Below are positions 49,532 to 60,628 of a DNA stretch of 64,000 nt, one piece after another. Source of the stretch: Phycisphaerae bacterium. GTDB taxonomy: Bacteria; Planctomycetota; Phycisphaerae; Sedimentisphaerales; SM23-30. Each line of letters opens with the position of its first letter. Within the stretch, counting starts at the first letter, position 1. The notes beneath the pieces were generated by a model. The model was given only the letters and a program-made list of their open reading frames with translations. It did not search any database and was not told where the DNA came from. The stretch lies in assembly GCA_016342495.1 (NCBI GenBank), contig JAEIOG010000001.1:34949-98948 (forward strand). Reading direction: 5' to 3'. Both the position numbers and the translations under genes were made by a program.

Positions 49532-50518
49532 CTAATTAAAACTAAAAGCATGGGTACATTCCAGCCATTGAGATGCAAAAACAACAAAATCATCAAAAGA
49601 AATGATATTATCGGACGGTTCGCTAATATCACATTCAGGATTCCAGTTAAAATCAGAATCTAATGCGAGCCATGAATTTGAAAATATGTGGAAATCAAAT
49701 AAATTAACTAAACCATTTTCATCAAAATCAGCTGATGGTAATTGGCCCTTACCCTCGAATTTTAAAATCCCATGGCTAGAATTCAGCCTATCCGACACAT
49801 AAAGACAACCATCAGAACCAATTGTCATACCTCTGGGTTCAATACCAGTAGCAAAAACTTCAACATTGCCATCCAGCGACACAATATATATACACTGATC
49901 AGCCACATCACCAACATAAATTTTATTTGTTGCCGGATCAAATATACAAGAAACCGGGCCAGGAAACTCTACAAACAAAGAAACAGACCCAGCTGCATCA
50001 ACTGTATATAATCCTTTTGTTGTTGCACCAGCTTCAACTACATACATTTTGTTATTATTAGCAAAAGTCATATCAAACGGCACATACAAAACAGAACCAG
50101 TGATGAACTGCTGTGGGCTTCCTAAAGTAGATACACTCATAATATCAACAACATTACCCAGAAATGACGAGGCAAATAAGGATGAGACTCCTTCTGGTGT
50201 GACTTTGTAAACTCTGCCATTTTCATCACCGATATAGACATTATCCCTAGGATCAATAGCTATGGCATCAGTATCTGTAAGGACAGGCCCAAAATACTGC
50301 CAAGAACCACCACCAGCCGGTACAATGTAAATTTGTTGATTAGAAGTATTAGAATCATTTGCAACAAATAGACGACCATTACTATCAAATGCTAAATCCT
50401 GGCAATTTGGGATATCATCAACATAGAGCTCAACAGAAACATTACCCGGAACAAAAATATCGGCAGCCAGAACACATACCATAAGATTTAACAAGACATA
50501 TATTAATAAGATACGCAT
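49532..50518 (-). CDS. Secreted beta-propeller-like protein with C-terminal dockerin-like domain
   Basis: A 328-residue protein with an N-terminal signal peptide (about 1-19, ending VLAAD). Residues 25-255 contain repeated strands of the form AIDPRDNVYIGDENGRVYKV, IFDPATNKIYVGDVADQCIY and TIGSDGCLYVSDRLN, as in NHL/SMP-30-like propellers. Residues about 261-320 hold two EF-hand-like loops, DFDENGLVNLFDF and DISEPSDNIISFDDFVVFA, each followed by a helix ending in SW or QW. This is the dockerin-like tail common in exported proteins of Phycisphaerae. It presumably mediates surface display or export rather than cellulosome assembly, but that is inference. Confidence 0.8.
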   Translation of the reverse strand: MRILLIYVLLNLMVCVLAADIFVPGNVSVELYVDDIPNCQDLAFDSNGRLFVANDSNTSNQQIYIVPAGGGSWQYFGPVLTDTDAIAIDPRDNVYIGDENGRVYKVTPEGVSSLFASSFLGNVVDIMSVSTLGSPQQFITGSVLYVPFDMTFANNNKMYVVEAGATTKGLYTVDAAGSVSLFVEFPGPVSCIFDPATNKIYVGDVADQCIYIVSLDGNVEVFATGIEPRGMTIGSDGCLYVSDRLNSSHGILKFEGKGQLPSADFDENGLVNLFDFHIFSNSWLALDSDFNWNPECDISEPSDNIISFDDFVVFASQWLECTHAFSFN

Positions 50519-50611
50519 TATTTAACCTCCTGATTCAATAAATTAAAAAGCTCACAATAACATTATAGTGAAATCAAGAATAAAAAACGAGAAAAAACAA
50601 AAAGTGAAATG

Positions 50612-50654
50612 TTTAAAAAGAAGAAAGCCCTAAGATTTTTACCTTAGGGCTTTC
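50612..50654 (-). terminator. Terminator of the 23S-5S operon
   Basis: On the minus strand GAAAGCCCTAAG and CTTAGGGCTTTC form a perfect 12-bp stem (50643-50654 with 50623-50634) with an 8-base loop, followed by TTCTTTTT. It lies just after 5S rRNA. Confidence 0.92.
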
Positions 50655-50660
50655 ATAAAT

Positions 50661-50767
50661 GTTGGCAGTGACCTACTTTCACGCTCACGCACTATCATCG
50701 GCGTAGTTGCCTTAGCTTCTGAGTTCGGGAAGGGATCAGGCGTTTCACAACCACTATAACCACCAAC
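50661..50767 (-). rRNA. rrf: 5S ribosomal RNA
   Basis: About 107 bases. The ends GTTGG and CCAAC pair, and the internal CCCGAACTCAGAAG and CGCCGATGATAGTGCG segments are the conserved 5S loops. It follows 23S and precedes a terminator. Confidence 0.95.
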
Positions 50768-50818
50768 AATATCATTGGACAGTTCATAAAGAACTGATTT
50801 CCTACAATTTACTTGTTA

Positions 50819-50841
50819 GTTCTTTGAAAATGAGTAACTGA
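50819..50841. repeat. Inverted repeat partner of the 23S 5' spacer
   Basis: This 23-base segment between 23S and 5S is the reverse complement of 54088-54117 apart from a 7-base insertion in the latter. It would form an outer stem enclosing the whole 23S precursor. Confidence 0.7.
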
Positions 50842-50935
50842 AATCTTAGAATTACGGTAATCAAACTCTATCATACATAACTCATCAGTTGTAACTTTGC
50901 AACTACAGAGTAGTTACATCAACTGAGAAATAATG

Positions 50936-53849
<2,914 letters not shown>

Positions 53850-53857
53850 ATTATTTC

Positions 53858-54160
53858 TAAGTTGATCAAGTTACAATTCAATGAGTTATCTAGGTATGAT
53901 GAATTCCATTGGAATTCTTATCAGTTTCTACTTCTTGAGAACCAAATTTTTGTTAAAAATTCGATTTCTTTCAGTGTTGTTGTAATATGGTTCGATTACC
54001 AAATACTCGTAAGTATTTATTGTAATTGGTTTATCGTAGTTATCAGTTAAGATAACGTCGATAAATTCATTTAGTAATTCGAATCTATCAGTTACTCATA
54101 TTCATTTTTCAAAGAACAATATATAGTAAAAAGCAATTAAGCTTTGTACTTCAAATTTTA
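53858..54160 (-). other. tRNA-Ala to 23S transcribed spacer
   Basis: About 300 bases of AT-rich spacer with no gene. It carries a boxA-like antitermination element (54106-54118) and the 5' arm (54088-54117) of a second long-range stem pairing with the 23S-5S spacer. Confidence 0.7.
54106..54118 (-). promoter_or_regulatory. boxA-like antitermination site in the 23S leader
   Basis: The minus strand reads TGTTCTTTGAAAA, close to the bacterial rRNA boxA consensus TGCTCTTTAACAA that binds NusB and S10. It lies between tRNA-Ala and 23S, where many rRNA operons carry a second boxA. Confidence 0.6.
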
Positions 54161-54233
54161 TGGAGCCGATCGGGATCGAACCGACGACCTACTGGTTGCA
54201 AACCAGCCGCTCTCCCAGCTGAGCTACGGCCCC
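54161..54233 (-). tRNA. tRNA-Ala (TGC)
   Basis: A 73-base cloverleaf. The acceptor GGGGCCG pairs with CGGCTCC, the anticodon loop TTTGCAA gives anticodon TGC, and the T-loop is GTTCGATCC. The 3' CCA is not encoded. It lies in the usual position upstream of 23S. Confidence 0.97.
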
Positions 54234-54264
54234 TTAATTTCTTATGGTCCGTACCAGCTCAAAG

Positions 54265-54396
54265 CTAGTCAAACTTATCTCGGATCCAGCCAACGAACCA
54301 GCCGAGGATTGCGATAGCAAAGACTACAAAGCCAAGCCATCTTATATTAAATCCTGCAATCATCATTTCATTCACAGCAGGCCCTTTCGGACTCAT
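54265..54396 (-). CDS. Possible 43-residue single-helix membrane microprotein in the tRNA spacer
   Basis: An ATG at 54394-54396 opens 43 codons ending at a TAG at 54265-54267, between tRNA-Ile and tRNA-Ala. The product starts MSPKGPAVNEMMIAGFNI, then has one membrane helix of about 19 residues (WLGFVVFAIAILGWFVGWI), and ends RDKFD. The pattern, with a soluble start, an aromatic-bordered helix and a charged end, is that of real small membrane proteins and is unusual for a random frame in a spacer. Against it, there is no clear Shine-Dalgarno sequence, and a transcribed rRNA spacer is an unlikely place for translation. A GTG four codons earlier is an alternative start. Very low certainty without comparative data. 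Confidence 0.35.
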   Translation of the reverse strand: MSPKGPAVNEMMIAGFNIRWLGFVVFAIAILGWFVGWIRDKFD

Positions 54397-54419
54397 CACA
54401 GTATTCACTTATAAAACAA

Positions 54420-54493
54420 TGGGCCCAGAAGGAGTCGAACCTTCGACCTCGCCGTTATCAGCGGCGCGCTCTAGCCAACTGAGCTATGAGCCC
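54420..54493 (-). tRNA. tRNA-Ile (GAT)
   Basis: A 74-base cloverleaf with acceptor GGGCTCA/TGGGCCC, anticodon loop CTGATAA giving GAT, and T-loop GTTCGACTC. The 3' CCA is not encoded. It is the first gene of the 23S-5S operon. Confidence 0.97.
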
Positions 54494-54585
54494 TTAATTT
54501 GGCCCAACAGGCGACTTTCGTCAACCTTTTCTTTATGGCCCCAGTTGCTTTTAGCTTTCGCTTTGGCAACCGACTTGAGCTAGAT

Positions 54586-54614
54586 AATTTAGCGTCTTTC
54601 ATTCGGGCTGTCAA
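54586..54614 (-). promoter_or_regulatory. rRNA operon promoter P2
   Basis: TTGACA (54609-54614), a 17-base spacer and TAAATT (54586-54591) on the minus strand, less than 100 bases upstream of tRNA-Ile. The region upstream of the -35 is rich in A tracts, like an UP element. The sequence after the -10 contains GCTCAAGT, which recurs after P1. Confidence 0.85.
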
Positions 54615-54698
54615 GTGCGTTTTAAGTTTTTTTTAAGTTTTTTTCTCAGCCCAACTTAGAGCATTTTGATCAAACTTTTTCTTTCACTTGAGCGGAGC

Positions 54699-54727
54699 AT
54701 TTTAACTGTTTCACTCCAGCCCGTCAA
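54699..54727 (-). promoter_or_regulatory. rRNA operon promoter P1
   Basis: TTGACG (54722-54727), a 17-base spacer and TAAAAT (54699-54704) on the minus strand, with an A/T-rich upstream tract. GCTCAAGT follows the -10, as at P2, so the two promoters look like a tandem duplication 113 bases apart. Confidence 0.82.
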
Positions 54728-55188
54728 GAGCATTTTTATATTTTTTTAAGTTTTTTTTGTTGCTTAAAAAAGCGACAGCAAAACTAATAAAAAAACTTTC
54801 TAGAAATTGTCTGACTTGACAAGCAAATCTGACTTTGATCTCTTGATGCTCTAAACCATATTCAATTTTCAAAAATCATTTTCTGACAAGCACTTATGAC
54901 ATTTTTGCTTCGAGGTTTTCGTCGCTGTCATTTACTTGACGAGTTGCACATGATAGCCACCTTTGAGTTTATGTCAACCCTGATTTTAGATTATTTTCAA
55001 AACTTTTATCTAGAACCAAGCATTTATCCACCCCCACCAAGCCCTTGTTCCAATAAAAACACTGTTATTAGCTCAATGAATGATATTTTTGCTTATTTTA
55101 GACGTGCAAATGTTTTTTGTGAATATATCAAAACTTAACCATTTTTCCTTACTAAGTAATTCAACCATGGAAATTTCGCTATAGAATC

Positions 55189-55216
55189 TTGATGTTTTCA
55201 GCCCAATAATTATATT
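55189..55216 (+). promoter_or_regulatory. Candidate promoter of the sugar isomerase/oxidoreductase genes
   Basis: TTGATG (55189-55194), a 16-base spacer and TATATT (55211-55216), about 85 bases before the coding start. Confidence 0.45.
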
Positions 55217-55299
55217 ATCAGGTATGTAAAAATCAATTTTCATCTTTAAATATGTGTTTTATAAATAACTTAACCCCTATTTTTAACGGAGTTTATGAA

Positions 55300-56211
55300 A
55301 TGAATAGAAGAGCTTTTCTGGCTGCATCTGCTGCTGTTTCAGCATCTGCTGCCTGTAGCGTAAGTGCAAATACACAAGAAGATCCGCCTAATACCGGGAA
55401 AATGAAACTTAGATATGCCCCAGGGCTGGGTTCATTCAAAGCTCATGCCGGCAAAGACCCTATCGATAACATCAAATTCATGGCTGACCAGGGTATTACC
55501 GCTATTTTCGACAATTGGCTCGTCCGCAGAAGCCCCGCCGAACAGGAAGCAATCGCAAAAGAACTCCAAAAACATGATATGATGCTTGGTCCTTTCATTT
55601 TAGTAGCTAACCAACAAACCAAAGCTTTTACTCTTAATGATAAAGATGCTATGGACGCTGCTATCAAAGACATTAAAATTGGCATCGAAACAGCCAAAAG
55701 AACCGGTGGCAAATGGGGCCTGATTGTCCCAGGTGGCTACGACAAAAAACTACACATTGAGTATCAGACTGCAAATGTCATTGATAATCTGCGACGTTGT
55801 GCTGAAATACTTGAACCTGCAGGCCTTGTTGGTGTGCTTGAACCTCTTAATATCTATGTTAATCACCCTGACGTTTTCTTACAGAGAATGCCACAGAGTT
55901 ATATGATCTGCCGTGCGGTTAACAGCCCCTGCATGAAAATTGTAAATGATCTTTATCATCAGCAGATCACCGAAGGTAATCTAATCCACAATATCGACAT
56001 GTCATGGAATGAAATTGGCGCTTTCCATCTAGGTGATACCCCCGGAAGGCGTGAACCTGGCACCGGAGAAATCAACTATAAGAATATCTTCAAACATATC
56101 CATGATCGCGGATTCAAAGGTGTTCTTTGCATGGAACATGGTGTCAGCAAAGGTGGTATCGAAGGCGAAAAAGCTTTGCTTGCAGCATACCGCCAATGCG
56201 ATGACTTCTAA
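55300..56211 (+). CDS. Tat-exported hydroxypyruvate isomerase-like TIM-barrel protein
   Basis: A 303-residue protein of the sugar-phosphate isomerase/epimerase (AP endonuclease 2-like) TIM-barrel family, closest in style to hydroxypyruvate isomerase. GGAG before the ATG at 55300 sets the start over a longer frame at 55252. Residues 1-26 look like a Tat signal (NRRAFLAASAAVSASAACS). The barrel begins LRYAPGLGSFKAH. Candidate metal/catalytic glutamates lie in VGVLEPLN and CMEHGVS, with an HLGDTPGR segment between. The paired Gfo/Idh/MocA gene lies 120 bases downstream, a combination frequent in planctomycetes. The real substrate is unknown. Confidence 0.83.
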   Translation: MNRRAFLAASAAVSASAACSVSANTQEDPPNTGKMKLRYAPGLGSFKAHAGKDPIDNIKFMADQGITAIFDNWLVRRSPAEQEAIAKELQKHDMMLGPFILVANQQTKAFTLNDKDAMDAAIKDIKIGIETAKRTGGKWGLIVPGGYDKKLHIEYQTANVIDNLRRCAEILEPAGLVGVLEPLNIYVNHPDVFLQRMPQSYMICRAVNSPCMKIVNDLYHQQITEGNLIHNIDMSWNEIGAFHLGDTPGRREPGTGEINYKNIFKHIHDRGFKGVLCMEHGVSKGGIEGEKALLAAYRQCDDF

Positions 56212-56330
56212 ATCAATAATGTAAAACTATAATGAATATGACAGGCACATTTCGTTCCTGTGCCTTCTGTCTTATGCCCTTCAAACCGACACTAATATCG
56301 GATTGGATCAACAAAATAAAGGAATTAAAA

Positions 56331-57599
56331 ATGGGTAATGATCAATTAAGTCGTAGAAATTTCATGAAAACATCAGCTTCAGTTATCGCACTGACAGCCA
56401 TGAGCTCAAAAAACATCTTTGCCGCCGGCGATGAAAAAATCAAAATTGGCCTGATCGGCGCAGGTGGCCGTGGTACCGGCGCTGCCATTAACTGCCTGGA
56501 AGCCTCCCCAGATGTCGAAATCGTCGCCATGTGCGACCTGTTCAAAGACCGAGTCGATGGCTCGCTCAACCGACTGAAAAAGGATTTCGCAGATCGTGTT
56601 AAAGTTACGCCTGAGACCACGTTCACTGGTTTTGATGGCGCCCAAAAAGTCCTCGATAGCGGCATAGATATGGTAATTCTGGCATGTCCTCCAGGCTTCC
56701 GCCCTCGTCATTTGGAAATGGCTGTCAATGCTGGCAAGCATGTTTTCATGGAAAAACCAGTCGCAACCGATCCTGCTGGCATTCGCAAAGTTATCGCTGC
56801 TTCAAAATTAGCTGAAACCAAAAAACTTTCGATTGTAGCAGGGACACAACGCCGTCATCAAAAACATTATATTGACATTATACGTCAAGTTGAAGCTGGG
56901 GTTATCGGCGAACCTGTTGCTGGTCAATGTTTCTGGAATGGTGGAGAACTCTGGCATCGCGGCAAAGAAGCCAGCTGGACTGAAATGGAATACCAATGCC
57001 GCAACTGGCTATATTTCACATGGCTGTCAGGTGATCATATTGTAGAACAACACGTTCATAATATTGATGTATGTAACTGGGCCATGGGTGGCCATCCGGT
57101 TAAAGCCTATGGCATGGGTGGTCGTCAAAAACGTACCGATCCTAAATGGGGTAATATCTGGGATCATTTCGCTATCGAATTTGAATATGAAAATGGTGCT
57201 AAAGTCATGAGCATGTGTCGCCAGAGTAGTGGCTGCTCTAATCGTGTCTCCGAATACATCGTCGGCACTAAAGGCAGGATCGCTACCAATGGCAGCAATG
57301 GCCAAATCTTGATTGATGGCAAAAAAACTAACTTCGACGGTTCGCCAAATCCTTATGTGCAGGAACACAAAGACCTTGTAGCCAGCATCAAAGGTGGTCA
57401 ATATCTAAACGAAGGTGTTCGTGTAGCCGAAAGTACGATGACAGCTATTCTTGGCCGCATGAGTGCTTATACTGGCCGTGAAATAAAATTCGACTGGGCC
57501 CTTAATGCATCCAAGCTTGAACTGGTACCACAAAATCCAGTCTTGGGCGATCTGGAAGAACGCCCAGTAGCAATTCCTGGCATAACAAAAATGATATAA
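56331..57599 (+). CDS. Tat-exported Gfo/Idh/MocA-family oxidoreductase
   Basis: A 422-residue NAD(P)-dependent sugar dehydrogenase-like protein. AAGGA seven bases before the ATG at 56331 sets the start; an upstream in-frame start at 56232 is unlikely. The Tat signal is SRRNFMKTSASVIALTAMSS (about 7-26). The Rossmann motif is IGLIGAGGRGTG (about 40-51), the EKP motif is VFMEKPVATD (about 140-149), and the histidine-containing segment VEQHVHNIDVCNW lies in the substrate domain. The C-terminal region continues to the terminator. It follows the TIM-barrel gene and may act on the same exported sugar pathway. Confidence 0.88.
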   Translation: MGNDQLSRRNFMKTSASVIALTAMSSKNIFAAGDEKIKIGLIGAGGRGTGAAINCLEASPDVEIVAMCDLFKDRVDGSLNRLKKDFADRVKVTPETTFTGFDGAQKVLDSGIDMVILACPPGFRPRHLEMAVNAGKHVFMEKPVATDPAGIRKVIAASKLAETKKLSIVAGTQRRHQKHYIDIIRQVEAGVIGEPVAGQCFWNGGELWHRGKEASWTEMEYQCRNWLYFTWLSGDHIVEQHVHNIDVCNWAMGGHPVKAYGMGGRQKRTDPKWGNIWDHFAIEFEYENGAKVMSMCRQSSGCSNRVSEYIVGTKGRIATNGSNGQILIDGKKTNFDGSPNPYVQEHKDLVASIKGGQYLNEGVRVAESTMTAILGRMSAYTGREIKFDWALNASKLELVPQNPVLGDLEERPVAIPGITKMI

Positions 57600-57618
57600 C
57601 AATTCTCCTTTCTAATAG

Positions 57619-57655
57619 AGGGCTAAAGCAAACTAAATGTTTTAGCCCTTTTTTA
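57619..57655 (+). terminator. Intrinsic terminator after the oxidoreductase gene
   Basis: AGGGCTAAA and TTTAGCCCT (57619-57627 with 57641-57649) form a 9-bp stem followed by TTTTTT. It lies just before the lyase gene and separates it, at least partly, from the upstream pair. Confidence 0.88.
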
Positions 57656-57674
57656 ATTCAAAATAAGGATAAGC

Positions 57675-59480
57675 ATGAAAACCAAAAAATACCATCCATA
57701 TCTCCATATTCTATGCTTATTTATAATATTTAATCCCTATGTGTATTCACAGCAACAAATAGAAAAGCTTTCCCGTGGATTAATCGCCATCAATCGTGGA
57801 AATAATGAAATATTTCTTAGTTGGCGATTACTTGGCACCGATCCTGCTGATCTGACTTTTAACATTTATCGCATCTCCGAAAACTCCAAAGCTATTAAAC
57901 TGAACAACAAACCTATCAAAAACAGCACTAATTTCATCGATACCACAGCCAACCCTACTAAAAAAAACTCATACTATGTCAGCCCAGTAATTAATAATAA
58001 AATGCTGCCACCCAGCCAAAAATACTCAATTTATCCCAATTCTCCCATCCAGCAATATATCTCAATTCCCCTCAAAACCCCACAAAACTACACCCCAAAC
58101 GATGCTTCCGTGGGAGATCTTGATGGTGATGGCGATTATGAAATCATTTTACATCAGGTTGGTATCAGCAAAGATAATTCTCAATCAGGTAAAACTACCC
58201 CGGCCCTTCTGGAAGCTTATAAGCTAGATGGAACGTTCTTATGGCGAATCAATCTTGGTAAAAATATTCGCGAAGGGGCACATTACACTCAATTCATAGT
58301 TTATGACCTTGATGGCGATGGCAAAGCTGAAATCGCCTGCAAAACCGCCGATGGTTCCATCGATGCTAACGGCAAAGTTATAGGCAATAAAGACACTGAC
58401 TACCGTAATTCTAAAGGCTATATATTAGCCGGGCCGGAATACCTAACAATTTTCGATGGCTTAACCGGAGTAGAATTAGCAACCACTGATTATATCCCCC
58501 CACGGGGAAAAGTCTCCAATTGGGGCGATAATTATGGCAATCGTGTCGACCGATTCCTGGGTTTTGTCGCCTATCTTGATGGCAATCGCCCTTCACTAAT
58601 CATGTCACGGGGATACTACACCCGCTCTGTCATAGCTGCATGGGATTTCCGCGATGGTAAATTAACTAATCGCTGGACTTTCGATAGCGATTATTCTGAA
58701 TCAAACAATAAGTATGCTGGACAAGGAAATCACGGAGTAAGCGTAGGCGATATTGATAATGACGGTAAAGATGAAATCATTTTTGGTGCTTGCACGATTG
58801 ACGATGATGGCAAGGGATTGTATTCCACAGGTTTGGGCCATGGTGATGCAATGCATCTGGCCGACATCGACCCAACCCGAAAGGGATTAGAAGTATTTGC
58901 CATCCATGAACATTGTAAGCATGATCATGGCGTTAATTTACGTGATGCGGCAACCGGGGAAATTCTATGGTCATTACCCAGCCCCGATGTAGGCCGGGGC
59001 TTGGCCGCTGATATCGACCCAAGGTACAAAGGTTATGAATGCTGGACCTCTGGTAAAAATATTTCAGGATTATACAACTGTAAAGGCATTAAAATTTCAG
59101 ATAAACGCCCCAATTCATGCAATATGGCTATCTGGTGGGATGGCGATTTATCGCGAGAATTGCTCAATGACATAACAATCGATAAATGGCAATTTGAGGA
59201 TTCTACCAGCCAACGCCTGCTAACGGCGACCGATTGTGCCAGCAATAACAGTACGAAAGCTAATCCATGTTTATATGCCGACATGTTTGGCGATTGGCGG
59301 GAAGAAGTAATCTGGCGGACAAAAGATAATAAAACCTTGCGTATCTACACAACCACTATTCCAACCAGCCACAAATTCCCTACCCTCATGCACGACCATA
59401 TCTATAGAATGTCAGTTACCTGGCAAAATACCGGCTATAATCAGCCAACCCAAACCGGATTCTACCTTGGTAGCCAATAG
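57675..59480 (+). CDS. Rhamnogalacturonan lyase, polysaccharide lyase family 11-like
   Basis: A 601-residue secreted enzyme predicted to cleave the rhamnogalacturonan-I backbone of pectin by beta-elimination. Residues 1-25 form a signal peptide (ending YVYSQQQ). A beta-sandwich start (EKLSRGLIAINRGNNEIFLS) is followed by an eight-bladed propeller that carries calcium-binding repeats such as DLDGDGDYE, DLDGDGKAE and DIDNDGKDE. Conserved PL11 segments are KTADG, GNHGVSVGDIDNDG and GLGHGDAMHLADIDPTRKG. The ending, HDHIYRMSVTWQNTGYNQP, is typical of PL11. AAGGA precedes the ATG. The gene sits after the exported sugar isomerase and oxidoreductase genes. Confidence 0.9.
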   Translation: MKTKKYHPYLHILCLFIIFNPYVYSQQQIEKLSRGLIAINRGNNEIFLSWRLLGTDPADLTFNIYRISENSKAIKLNNKPIKNSTNFIDTTANPTKKNSYYVSPVINNKMLPPSQKYSIYPNSPIQQYISIPLKTPQNYTPNDASVGDLDGDGDYEIILHQVGISKDNSQSGKTTPALLEAYKLDGTFLWRINLGKNIREGAHYTQFIVYDLDGDGKAEIACKTADGSIDANGKVIGNKDTDYRNSKGYILAGPEYLTIFDGLTGVELATTDYIPPRGKVSNWGDNYGNRVDRFLGFVAYLDGNRPSLIMSRGYYTRSVIAAWDFRDGKLTNRWTFDSDYSESNNKYAGQGNHGVSVGDIDNDGKDEIIFGACTIDDDGKGLYSTGLGHGDAMHLADIDPTRKGLEVFAIHEHCKHDHGVNLRDAATGEILWSLPSPDVGRGLAADIDPRYKGYECWTSGKNISGLYNCKGIKISDKRPNSCNMAIWWDGDLSRELLNDITIDKWQFEDSTSQRLLTATDCASNNSTKANPCLYADMFGDWREEVIWRTKDNKTLRIYTTTIPTSHKFPTLMHDHIYRMSVTWQNTGYNQPTQTGFYLGSQ

Positions 59481-59491
59481 AATGTGTGTGA

Positions 59492-60601
59492 TTATTTCGA
59501 TCTACTAATCAGCGATTCCAGAATCTCCCGATAAAGCTGGGCAGCTTGAACAACCTGCTCAAAGTCTATCGATTCATCACGAGTATGGGCCGCTTCAAGT
59601 TGACCGGGACCAAGGATAATCGGACTACAATTAGCCTGCCACAGTAAATTAGCATCAGAATGACTGCGAAACGCTGTTGGATGCCATTGGTAACCCAATT
59701 GACCGTAAATCTTTTGCAAAATCTCAGGTAACAATCCCTTATCTTCCAGTTGATAGCTGTTGGCCATCGTTGGAAACTCTATCGAATAATTTGTCAACAG
59801 CGAATCACTAAATGCCTCTTCAACCAAAGCCTTGATTTTCTTGGTAATCTTCCGCACCTGAATTTCTGGTGGCAAATGAAAATCAACGAAGCTTTCACAA
59901 CTTCCCGGAACCGCAAAACCTGCCGAAGAACTGTGAATATCCCGAATATTCATAACCACCTGACTATAATCACTAGTGATAAACTCTGCCAGTTTTAGCA
60001 ACATTTGCAACATACTAAATACCGCATTGTATTGCTGACTGCCTAAGGAAGCATGGCGTCTGGTACCATGAGACTGCACAAGCATTTCACTATAACCATA
60101 ATGCCCCAAACAAACCGCTAAATCGGTTGGCTCAGCAACTATCGCCCAGGGAAAAGATCGCGATTTAATTAAGGCCGCCGTGCCATCCCCGGTTTCTTCT
60201 TCACCTACAACCAGAAAAAGCCCGGCATCATGAGGAATACGGCCGGTTTGAACCTGAGAAACAAAAGCTTCGATCATGGCAGCACAGCCACCTTTCATAT
60301 CCGCCGTCCCCAAGCCATAAACCCTGCCATCCTGTTCGGCAAACTCATAATCATCAATATCAAAAGCCGGCACAGTGTCAATATGGCCAATAAAAGCAAC
60401 CGATGGTGCTTTATCGCTAAAGACCACCTCTACATTCCGACGGCCATCACTTACCTCTCTCAAGGTTACCGGCAATCCTTTTTCGTGCAAATAGCTGGCT
60501 AAAAACTCGGTAATATCTTCTTCCTTGCCCGAAGGGCTATAGATGTCGACCATATTGCGAAAAAGTGATTTAAGTCTGCTTTTTTTTATTATATTTTCCA
60601 T
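59492..60601 (-). CDS. M20-family deacetylase/peptidase (ArgE/DapE-like)
   Basis: A 369-residue metallohydrolase. Metal-site motifs are IGHIDTVP (His73, Asp75), GTADMKGG (Asp101), VGEEETG (Glu134 to Glu136), and EPTD (about 157-160), with a C-terminal HTRDE. This is the full M20 set, and the length and motifs fit acetylornithine or succinyl-diaminopimelate deacetylases. The exact substrate cannot be told. It is convergent with the lyase gene and 27 bases downstream of a GNAT gene on the same strand. Confidence 0.85.
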   Translation of the reverse strand: MENIIKKSRLKSLFRNMVDIYSPSGKEEDITEFLASYLHEKGLPVTLREVSDGRRNVEVVFSDKAPSVAFIGHIDTVPAFDIDDYEFAEQDGRVYGLGTADMKGGCAAMIEAFVSQVQTGRIPHDAGLFLVVGEEETGDGTAALIKSRSFPWAIVAEPTDLAVCLGHYGYSEMLVQSHGTRRHASLGSQQYNAVFSMLQMLLKLAEFITSDYSQVVMNIRDIHSSSAGFAVPGSCESFVDFHLPPEIQVRKITKKIKALVEEAFSDSLLTNYSIEFPTMANSYQLEDKGLLPEILQKIYGQLGYQWHPTAFRSHSDANLLWQANCSPIILGPGQLEAAHTRDESIDFEQVVQAAQLYREILESLISRSK

Positions 60602-60628
60602 ATTTTCACAAAACCATAAAATTCATTT

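Larger units (their letters stand above)
54494..55299. other. Promoter region upstream of the 23S operon and of the sugar isomerase gene
   Basis: About 800 AT-rich bases with no gene and no 16S rRNA. On the minus strand it holds two tandem rRNA promoters (54586-54614 and 54699-54727), with long A/T tracts upstream of each, and a short leader hairpin with a GAAA loop near 54543-54570. On the plus strand a candidate promoter lies at 55189-55216. An 80-codon plus-strand frame (54896-55138) has no recognisable content. Confidence 0.6.

Noticed and set aside
54896..55138. Plus-strand 80-codon frame
   Set aside because: Located in the AT-rich promoter spacer, with a low-complexity translation and no ribosome site.
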